This document shows positions 1 to 4,915 of a stretch of DNA of 10,604 nucleotides, in pieces. A program made the position numbers and the translations under genes. The notes under the pieces were generated by a model. It did no database searches. It saw nothing but the letters and a program-made list of their open reading frames with translations, and was not told where the DNA came from. The DNA is from JACCRE01 sp049790855 (GTDB taxonomy: Bacteria; Planctomycetota; Planctomycetia; Planctomycetales; Planctomycetaceae), in contig JBAQZJ010000070.1 in the NCBI GenBank assembly GCA_049790855.1, positions 1-10,604 of the forward strand, given 5' to 3'. The first letter of the stretch is position 1. Each line of letters begins with the position of its first letter.

Positions 1-842
1 GCCGTGAAGCGGCCGCTGAGCCGCCCGCCGATCAGCGCGAAGTCGCCGATGCAATCGAGCAGCTTATGCCGGGCGCATTCGTTATCGGCGCGCAAGGCAT
101 TGTCGATCACGCCATTCTTGCCAAACACCAGCAGATCGGCCGAAGTGACCCTGGTTCCGTAGCCCCGCGCTTTGAGCGCCTCGATCTCGGTTTCGAGGAT
201 GAAGGTTCGCGCGCCGGCGATTTCGGCGGCGAACAGTTCGGGCGTCAGAGCATATTCCGCCGACTGACGTGGAACCGGCGCGCCGGCGCCGTAATCGAGT
301 TCGTAGCGAAGGACGCAGCGCGAGCGAGCCGCCGGCCCGTTCGATCGCCCCCGACCGAATCGGTCGGCGAGCGGCGCCGCGAACGGGGTCGCGACGATCG
401 AGCCGGCCGCGTCGGGCAGCGCCACGCTCATCGGGGACGGCACGCCGAAGATCGCTGCCGGCTGTTCCTGTTCGACGATTCCAGCGGCGAGCAGTACGTC
501 GACGAAGTGCCGGGCCGAGCCGTCGCCGCCGGGCGGCTCGGGGCCGTCCAGTTCGACGATGCAATTGTCGATCCACAAGCCGGCGAGCGCGGCGAGCAGG
601 TGCTCGGTCAGCTCGACCGATGCGCCGCCATGCTCGAGGGCCGTTCGCCGATGCCGTTCGACCGCGTAGGCGATCGTCGCCGGAATTTCCGGTCGGCCCG
701 GCAGATCGCCGCGAACGAAGAGAACCCCGGTATCGGGTTCGGCGGGAAGAAACCGGGCCGTCACGTCGGCATTCGTGAAGAAACCGAAACCGGAGACGAC
801 GGCAGGCTGTGCGAGGGTTCGCTGCTTCGGAAGACTCGTCAT
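1..842 (-). CDS. lpxC: UDP-3-O-acyl-N-acetylglucosamine deacetylase LpxC, C-terminus cut by window edge
   Basis: LpxC is the zinc-dependent cytoplasmic deacetylase of the committed step of lipid A synthesis. I translated this frame by hand; it is open from ATG at 842 to the window edge (280 codons, no stop). It begins MTSLPKQRTL, close to the KQRTL start of E. coli LpxC. At residues 79-81 it has TEH (E80/H81, matching catalytic Glu78 and zinc ligand His79), followed by LAGLWIDN and a DGSA motif. At 258-267 it has RHKLLDCIGD (H259 and D263, matching zinc ligands His238 and Asp242). The window ends just before the SGH segment with the last catalytic His. The first half has roughly 15-20 extra residues around DRFGRGRSNGPAARSR relative to E. 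coli. The start lies 94 bp after the ompH-like stop, with no clear Shine-Dalgarno. Some planctomycete LpxC proteins are fused to FabZ; that cannot be judged here. Identification is firm. Confidence 0.95.
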   Translation of the reverse strand, partial: MTSLPKQRTLAQPAVVSGFGFFTNADVTARFLPAEPDTGVLFVRGDLPGRPEIPATIAYAVERHRRTALEHGGASVELTEHLLAALAGLWIDNCIVELDGPEPPGGDGSARHFVDVLLAAGIVEQEQPAAIFGVPSPMSVALPDAAGSIVATPFAAPLADRFGRGRSNGPAARSRCVLRYELDYGAGAPVPRQSAEYALTPELFAAEIAGARTFILETEIEALKARGYGTRVTSADLLVFGKNGVIDNALRADNECARHKLLDCIGDFALIGGRLSGRFT

Positions 843-891
843 GCGGAACGCAGAACTTTGACCGACAAATGTGAGGATTGGATGGGCGAAA

Positions 892-930
892 GACCGGCAG
901 GCGACGAGGACGCCCGTTCGCCTGCCGGTC
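892..930 (-). terminator. 13-bp GC-rich hairpin between ompH-like gene and lpxC
   Basis: Positions 892-904 are exactly complementary to 918-930, with a 13-nt loop. The hairpin begins 6 nt after the ompH-like stop. On the minus-strand transcript it is followed by only three U residues, so it is at best a weak intrinsic terminator or attenuator ahead of lpxC. The arm core (CCGGCAGGCGA) is also the arm of the palindrome at 8105-8124, so it may be a dispersed repeat rather than a dedicated terminator. Confidence 0.45.
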
Positions 931-936
931 CGAAGC

Positions 937-1626
937 TCACTTGCGAACCGGCGCCTGCGGTGCGGCGCCCGCCGCCGGACGGGCGGCCGTCCGCTGGTAT
1001 TGTTCGTTCATGTACTTGAGGATTTCATCGGTGATGTCGTCGGTGTCCTGGTGATAGACGACGAGCTGATTGACTCGGCTCATGATCTGGTTCGGGTCTT
1101 CGATGCCGGCCGCCTCTTCCGCTTCCGATTCCCGCTGATAGCGAAGGACCAGCGAATACTGGCGGGCCTGTGCGTACTGGCCGACCGTGAAGGCGACTTC
1201 GTCATAGATCTGCTTGTACATCTGAACCTCTTTGCGGGCGAATTCCCGCCGGAGGTTGCTCATCTCGGCCTGGCCCTTGGCGTTGATCTCGGTGAACTGC
1301 TTTTCCAGGTCGGTCCACTGCTCCGAGCCTTTGACGATCGTGCCGCTCTTGAGCTGCTCGGTGATCCTTTGGGCCTCGTCCTGGAGTTGCTTGAGCTTGC
1401 TGTCGCTGGCTTCCATCTCCTTCTGAAGCGCGTCGCGGTTGGCTTTGAGCTTCTCGTAGTGGGTGAAGATGTGGCCGACGTCGACAAGCCCGACTTTGCC
1501 GATCGACGTGGTGGCAGCCGGTCTCGCGGCGGGGGCCGAGGCGCGATTCTGGGCGTGAACCGCCAACGGGCTGGCCGCGGCGAACAGGGCCGCACCGGTC
1601 AGAATGAAGCAGAATGGGGACTTCAC
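937..1626 (-). CDS. OmpH/Skp family periplasmic chaperone
   Basis: Skp/OmpH proteins are trimeric periplasmic chaperones that hold unfolded outer-membrane proteins on the way to BamA. I chose GTG at 1626 (229 aa) because AAAGGAG lies 10 nt upstream and the protein then starts directly with a signal peptide: Lys2, a hydrophobic core (about 4-22) and a VHA cleavage site at 23-25. An in-frame ATG at 1647 would add seven residues but place the ribosome site inside the gene. The mature part opens with IGKVGLVDVGHIF, the strand typical of the family, then a long charged helical region (YEKLKANRDALQKEMEAS onward) expected to form the coiled-coil tentacles. A second short strand (YSLVLRYQ) and an Ala/Pro-rich tail follow. 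At 229 aa it is longer than E. coli Skp (about 160), mainly through linker and tail. lpxC follows, an order common in Gram-negative envelope clusters. Family assignment is solid; the exact client is not known. Confidence 0.88.
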   Translation of the reverse strand: MKSPFCFILTGAALFAAASPLAVHAQNRASAPAARPAATTSIGKVGLVDVGHIFTHYEKLKANRDALQKEMEASDSKLKQLQDEAQRITEQLKSGTIVKGSEQWTDLEKQFTEINAKGQAEMSNLRREFARKEVQMYKQIYDEVAFTVGQYAQARQYSLVLRYQRESEAEEAAGIEDPNQIMSRVNQLVVYHQDTDDITDEILKYMNEQYQRTAARPAAGAAPQAPVRK

Positions 1627-1712
1627 GGCGGCTGCACTCCTTTGCATGGCCGATGGAAAGCGGCACTCGGGCGGCTCGCAGGCCGCCGACTTTCGATCTC
1701 AGAGGGGTCGGG

Positions 1713-1741
1713 AATGTCTCAAACGCCCGCACAGTGGTCAA
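1713..1741 (-). promoter_or_regulatory. Possible sigma70-type promoter for the ompH-lpxC pair
   Basis: On the minus strand TTGACC (1741-1736) matches the -35 consensus at five of six bases. It is followed after exactly 17 nt by GACATT (1718-1713), which matches only three of six -10 bases. It lies about 85 bp upstream of the ompH-like start and just past the 1784-1858 palindrome, where a new transcription unit would be expected. The weak -10 keeps this tentative. Confidence 0.25.
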
Positions 1742-1783
1742 GGCCGGTCGAGAGGCTTCCCGACGGCGACCAAAGCCGCGAAT

Positions 1784-1858
1784 TCAGAGCCGCGACCGTC
1801 AGGGAGCGTTTTCGACGATCCCTGGCCGATGAGCGCTCCCTGACGGTCGCGGCTCTGA
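1784..1858. repeat. 25-bp perfect inverted repeat (palindromic repeat family 1, copy A)
   Basis: Positions 1784-1808 are the exact reverse complement of 1834-1858, separated by a 25-nt spacer. The arm core is GCCGCGACCGTCAGGGAGCG. The element starts 9 nt after the methyltransferase stop. There is no U-tract, so it resembles a REP/BIME-type intergenic repeat more than a standard intrinsic terminator, although so long a stem could still stop polymerase or protect mRNA ends. Related copies lie at 7997-8064 and at the window end (10563-10604). The spacer word TTCGACGA (1811-1818) recurs in the second copy. Confidence 0.85.
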
Positions 1859-1867
1859 GCAAGTGCG

Positions 1868-2665
1868 TCACGGCACCCACAGCCGCGAGGTTTCTTCGCG
1901 CGACTCCGTCCGCGCGACTCGTCGCGCCTTCAACCGCACATACGGCGGAACGTAACGGCCGCGATGGCGAAAGTGGCCGATGGGGCTGGTGCGGTCGGCC
2001 CGCAGCGGTTCGGTCATGTCTTCCAGCACGAATCCAGAGCGGCACAGGCCGCCGACAAGCTGTTCCCAACGGTGCAGATACTCCGCCGTGCCCGCTTCGC
2101 GATAGGCGTCGTCGTCGGTCGTCGGCAACGCCCCGTCGCGGTAGTACTCCAGTCCGACGACGTACTGCCCTTCCGGCGTGCGGTGCGTGACCTGCAGGCT
2201 CGCCGGCTGTTTGTGCTGGCTGATGTAGATTCCCCCGTCGCGCAGCACCCGTGCGATCTCGCGATAGACCTTTTCGACGTCGGGAACGTAACAGGTGCTG
2301 ACCGGCTGATGGACGACGTCGAACCCGGCTTCGGGCAGTATCGAAAGGTCGTCCATGCTGCCTTCGATCAGCGTGACGGCAGAGCCGCGTCGCTTCGCCT
2401 CGCGCTCGTCGAGCCGCAACATCGCCGGCGATAGATCGACGACCGTCACCTTCGCCCCGGCCGCCGCGTACAGAACCGACTGCCAGCCGCCCCCTGCCGC
2501 GAGGCACAGCACGTCCATCCCCGCGACGCTCGCCGGCAGCCAGCCGCGACCGTCGAGCACTTTGAGAGGCTCGGCGACCTCTTCGTCGCTCGCGACTTTC
2601 GCGAACACGCTGCCGGCTGCGACCATGCGGTCGTAAGCGGCCGAGTTGACGCGAAGGTACTGCAT
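1868..2665 (-). CDS. Class I SAM-dependent methyltransferase, substrate unknown
   Basis: A 265-aa protein of the Methyltransf_11/25 type. The SAM-binding motif I is at residues 52-66 (DVLCLAAGGGWQSVL), with the acidic residue ending strand 2 at VVDLSP (D77). EGSMDDL at 101-107 is the adenine-contacting acidic loop, FDVVHQP at 115-121 is motif II/IV, and VLRDGGIYI at 140-148 is motif III. No Cys-rich or DNA-specific motif is seen, so a small-molecule or other non-nucleic-acid substrate is likely but unproven. I placed the start at ATG 2665. The frame stays open to 2743, but that extension reads through the 22-bp repeat at 2680-2701 and would give a basic N-terminus of repeat-derived sequence. 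No good Shine-Dalgarno is visible. A perfect 25-bp inverted repeat lies immediately downstream, and the repeat-bounded islet lies immediately upstream, so the gene is isolated from both neighbours. Confidence 0.85.
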   Translation of the reverse strand: MQYLRVNSAAYDRMVAAGSVFAKVASDEEVAEPLKVLDGRGWLPASVAGMDVLCLAAGGGWQSVLYAAAGAKVTVVDLSPAMLRLDEREAKRRGSAVTLIEGSMDDLSILPEAGFDVVHQPVSTCYVPDVEKVYREIARVLRDGGIYISQHKQPASLQVTHRTPEGQYVVGLEYYRDGALPTTDDDAYREAGTAEYLHRWEQLVGGLCRSGFVLEDMTEPLRADRTSPIGHFRHRGRYVPPYVRLKARRVARTESREETSRLWVP

Positions 2666-2679
2666 CGGGGAAAGGAATC

Positions 2680-2701
2680 GTAGGGCCGGCTGTGCCGGCC
2701 G
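2680..2701. repeat. Inverted-repeat end of islet, left copy (palindromic repeat family 3)
   Basis: A 22-bp sequence with core TAGGGCCGGCTGTGCCGGCC. It forms its own hairpin: GGCCGGC at 2684-2690 pairs with GCCGGCC at 2694-2700 around a TGT loop. It is the exact reverse complement of 3061-3082. It lies 14 bp upstream of the methyltransferase ATG. Confidence 0.9.
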
Positions 2702-2712
2702 CATTCGGCGCA

Positions 2713-3039
2713 TCAATCGGGAACGATGTCCAGGTTTCCGCAACGAACCCTAATCCATCGAAGCAACGGCGGACTACCTTCGTCGTTTTCGTATTCCCGC
2801 GTCAGGAAGCGAGCAAGCTCAGCAAGTTGGTCACTCGGAAGCTGGTCAAATGCGAATCCGCTCGGATCCTCATGCCAGTGCATATGTCCATTCTCGAGGA
2901 AATCATGCCAATGCGGCTCGTCGAGATAAACGACGGCCGGCAGACCGAGAGATTTCAATAGGGATCGATTTCGCTCAATCCAAGTCTCCCATTCTCGTGA
3001 GCGCTGGTGCGCATCGGACTTCGATCGCCGGTAGTTCAT
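2713..3039 (-). CDS. Small His-rich hypothetical protein (108 aa) inside repeat-bounded islet
   Basis: I do not recognise this protein. It is a soluble 108-residue chain with no signal peptide or membrane segment. The N-terminus is basic and helical (MNYRRSKSDAHQRSREWETW), then LGLPAVVYLDEPHWHDF, then a cluster of five histidines in 14 residues (H43, H45, H52, H54, H56: HWHDFLENGHMHWH). The second half is acidic and amphipathic (LPSDQLAELARFLTREYEND), with one Cys near the end (C100). The aromatic and His content and good helical periodicity argue for a real protein. The ATG at 3039 has no obvious Shine-Dalgarno. Base composition is clearly lower in G+C than the flanking genes. The His cluster could bind a metal or simply be structural. 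Small repeat-bounded genes are often cargo, antitoxin or immunity genes, but nothing in the sequence proves that. Confidence 0.65.
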   Translation of the reverse strand: MNYRRSKSDAHQRSREWETWIERNRSLLKSLGLPAVVYLDEPHWHDFLENGHMHWHEDPSGFAFDQLPSDQLAELARFLTREYENDEGSPPLLRWIRVRCGNLDIVPD

Positions 3040-3060
3040 GCCACGTGCCCGACCGTCTTC

Positions 3061-3082
3061 CGGCCGGCACAGCCGGCCCTAC
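3061..3082. repeat. Inverted-repeat end of islet, right copy (palindromic repeat family 3)
   Basis: Exact reverse complement of 2680-2701 over 22 bp. It is internally palindromic: GGCCGGC at 3062-3068 pairs with GCCGGCC at 3072-3078, loop ACA. It starts 21 bp upstream of the 108-aa gene's ATG and lies 13 bp past the stop of the 391-aa gene, where it could also act as a 3' stem-loop for that transcript. Confidence 0.9.
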
Positions 3083-3095
3083 AGACTCTTCCCCA

Positions 3096-4271
3096 TCACT
3101 TCCCTTCCGACTCCTGTCGCCTTCTCTCGATCATGGCCGCCGTGGTGCGCACCGGGTCGTTCGCCTTTTCGCCGGCGGCTTGCAACAGGACAAACCGCCC
3201 TGCCCGGCCGCACAGCGAGGCGAAACTGAATCCGCCCGGCTCCTCGAGATCGGCGAGATGAGCCGCGGCGACTTCTGCGGCGTCGTTCAGGCGGTCGCAG
3301 CGCGTCAGCAGATCGACGAGCACATAGGCGATGATCTGCCGGTCGCGTTCGTCGGTCTCCGCCGCCAGCCGATCACGGAACCAGGCGATCGACGCTTCGC
3401 GGTCGCGATCGGCGACGACGCCGAAATACGCCAGGTGCGCCCGGTAGTAATCGTCGAACGGCGGATCGGCCGGATACCGCAGTTGCTCGTCGAGCTTCGA
3501 GCCGTATTCGGCCAGTTCGATCGCCAGCGACAATTCCGGATCGTCCGGCATGAGTGCCCGCGCGAAGCGGACGACCGAATGCAGGTGCGACACGTCGATG
3601 TGATAGTTCCCGTTCTCGAAGAGCCAGTCGCGGCCGTCGATCAGCTCTCGAATCGAAGTCGGCGCTGCAACGCCCGCGACCCTCGATTCGACGTCCCGCG
3701 CCAAGTTCGCCGCCAGGTCGTCGTAGACGTTGCGGACGAGCATCGCGGCGACCTGGCGCCGCTCGTCGGGCGTCATCAGATGCAGCACCTGATCGGTCGT
3801 GGTGACGGTGTTGCAAGTGCCGTGCGTCGTCAGCATGATCCGCAAGCCTGCGACGCGATTCGCCCCGTCGTGCAGCGAGACCTCGATCAGCTCGTTCGTC
3901 CGTTCGTGATCGAGCGCCGTCGGGTCGATCGCGTTCAGCGCGTCGATCACCGGTTGCGGCTCGCGAATCGTGCGGAAGTACGCCCAGGCCCGCGCGACGT
4001 CGCCTTTGTCAAGCAGCAACCGCCCGACCTCGCGCGCCGCAGACACATAGGCCAGCTCGAACGCGGACAGTTTGTCGTCGGGCACGTCGTCGAGCGCCGC
4101 CGGCTTCGCGACCGACAGCCCGAGCTTCAGACGTTCCTTGATCATCAAGGCGTCGAACAGCCGATCGTAGTCGCGCCGTTCGCGAAGCGATTCGACGAGA
4201 GCTTCCGCGGCGGCCTGCGGACCGTCGGCTTCCAGGGCGGTCCGAATCGTCTCGAAAGCAGGCGTCGTCAT
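3096..4271 (-). CDS. Conserved-looking helical protein with His/Cys motifs, function unknown (391 aa)
   Basis: I do not recognise the family. The protein is soluble and mostly alpha-helical, with no signal peptide or membrane segment. Helix pairs such as DKLSAFELAYVSAAREVGRL and GDVARAWAYFRTI (about 67-100), and a C-terminal run of Ala/Leu helices, give it a TPR-like, scaffold-like look. Two striking segments stand out: THGTCNTVTTTDQVLHL around 149-165 (H150, C153) and NGNYHIDVSHLHSVVRFAR around 220-238 (H224, H229, H231). These could form a metal or catalytic site; that is inference. I chose ATG 4271, which has GGAAAGG 6 nt upstream; an in-frame TTG lies one codon earlier. It follows the PSP1 gene by 49 bp and probably shares its transcript. 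It ends 13 bp before the islet repeat. Confidence 0.75.
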   Translation of the reverse strand: MTTPAFETIRTALEADGPQAAAEALVESLRERRDYDRLFDALMIKERLKLGLSVAKPAALDDVPDDKLSAFELAYVSAAREVGRLLLDKGDVARAWAYFRTIREPQPVIDALNAIDPTALDHERTNELIEVSLHDGANRVAGLRIMLTTHGTCNTVTTTDQVLHLMTPDERRQVAAMLVRNVYDDLAANLARDVESRVAGVAAPTSIRELIDGRDWLFENGNYHIDVSHLHSVVRFARALMPDDPELSLAIELAEYGSKLDEQLRYPADPPFDDYYRAHLAYFGVVADRDREASIAWFRDRLAAETDERDRQIIAYVLVDLLTRCDRLNDAAEVAAAHLADLEEPGGFSFASLCGRAGRFVLLQAAGEKANDPVRTTAAMIERRRQESEGK

Positions 4272-4320
4272 CAATGTCCTTTCCGTCGATCCAGTCGCTT
4301 CGTCCCTCGTCCCTCACCAC

Positions 4321-4815
4321 TCACTTGCGATGGTTGCAGTTGCCGCAGCCACCGCCGCCGCCTGTGGCCTGGATCAGTCCTTCCGGACCGACCGGCTGAA
4401 CTTCGATCACGCCGAAACCGGCAGCGGCGGCACGCAGTGCGAGCTTGGTGGTCTCCGGACCGCGGTCGTTCAACACGTAGAGGATCAGTTTGCCGTCGAA
4501 CGTTCGTTCGAGGTCGATGAGTTCGAGATTGACGTTCCACTCGCGAATGCGGTCCTGCCAAGGGGCGAACTCGGTTTCGCAGCCGGTGCGAGACCGGGCG
4601 GCGACGTCGAGGTCTTCGTTCGTCGCGATCCGCAGGACGTCGGGGCCGCCGCCGTCGTGCGACTCACCCGGCTGCGCATTGCCGACGATCGTGCCGAGTT
4701 CTTCCCCACGGCCCGAACGAACCACCACGACGCTTCCCGGCGTCGTTTCAAGCTCCGACGCGAACCGGGCGATCTCGCCCATCGCGCCATAACGGATCAA
4801 CAGGGTTTCGGGCAT
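4321..4815 (-). CDS. Short PSP1-domain protein with Gly-rich CGNC tail
   Basis: PSP1-domain proteins include Bacillus RicT/YaaT, part of an Fe-S-containing complex affecting RNA processing and cell-fate decisions. This 164-aa version shows the family's N-terminal barrel (MPETLLIRYGAMGEIARF, then GSVVVVRSGRGEELGTIVGN). It is followed by the PSP1 core: WNVNLELIDLERTFDGKLIL, then YVLNDRGPETTKLALRAAA. RicT proteins are usually well over 250 aa and carry CGR/CC cysteine motifs after this core. Here the chain ends almost at once in GGGGGCGNCNHRK, leaving one CxxC pair (C157, C160) plus C80. It is therefore a shortened relative, and RicT function should not be assumed. I prefer ATG 4815; an in-frame GTG at 4854 adds 13 residues without a ribosome site. 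The gene lies 100 bp after the 590-aa gene and 49 bp before the 391-aa gene, probably in one operon. Confidence 0.78.
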   Translation of the reverse strand: MPETLLIRYGAMGEIARFASELETTPGSVVVVRSGRGEELGTIVGNAQPGESHDGGGPDVLRIATNEDLDVAARSRTGCETEFAPWQDRIREWNVNLELIDLERTFDGKLILYVLNDRGPETTKLALRAAAAGFGVIEVQPVGPEGLIQATGGGGGCGNCNHRK

Positions 4816-4915
4816 CGGTACGGCGTCGAATCGGGAATGTGGTGCAGCGCCCACCAGTATCGGCGGCTGGCTGGCGCGAGAGAAGCCCGCGGAGATGAAT
4901 GAGGCGACCGTCTCA

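Larger units (their letters stand above)
2680..3082. mobile_element. Candidate miniature mobile cassette: 403-bp islet with 22-bp inverted ends and one small gene
   Basis: Perfect inverted 22-bp repeats (2680-2701 and 3061-3082) enclose 359 bp that hold essentially nothing but the 108-aa reading frame. By hand count, 2761-3000 is about 53% G+C, against about 68% in a sample of the neighbouring gene (3721-3780). The similarity between ends continues imperfectly outward: GGGGAAAGGAATC on the left against GGGGAAGAGTCT on the right, read inward. I see no clear target-site duplication and no transposase, so movement would have to be provided in trans. Alternatively, two REP-like palindromes simply flank a small gene by chance; this is an inference. 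Confidence 0.4.

Noticed and set aside
66..1019. A 317-codon plus-strand open frame and a 164-codon minus-strand frame (82-576) at the left edge
   Set aside because: Both are out of frame with lpxC, which is recognisable by its catalytic and zinc-binding motifs in the frame open to the window edge.
1784..1858. CRISPR-like repeat
   Set aside because: The repeats are inverted, and copies occur singly at distant loci with no regular spacers.
871..2190. A 439-codon plus-strand open frame
   Set aside because: It runs through two hairpins and opposite the ompH-like and methyltransferase genes; the C-terminal part is repeat translation.
2680..3082. Target-site duplication around the islet
   Set aside because: I compared the flanks outside 2680 and 3082: the similarity there is inverted (part of a longer imperfect repeat), and no direct duplication could be identified.
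2850..4520. A 556-codon plus-strand open frame
   Set aside because: It is antisense to the 391-aa gene and parts of its neighbours, is Arg-rich without motifs, and crosses the islet repeat; a composition artefact.
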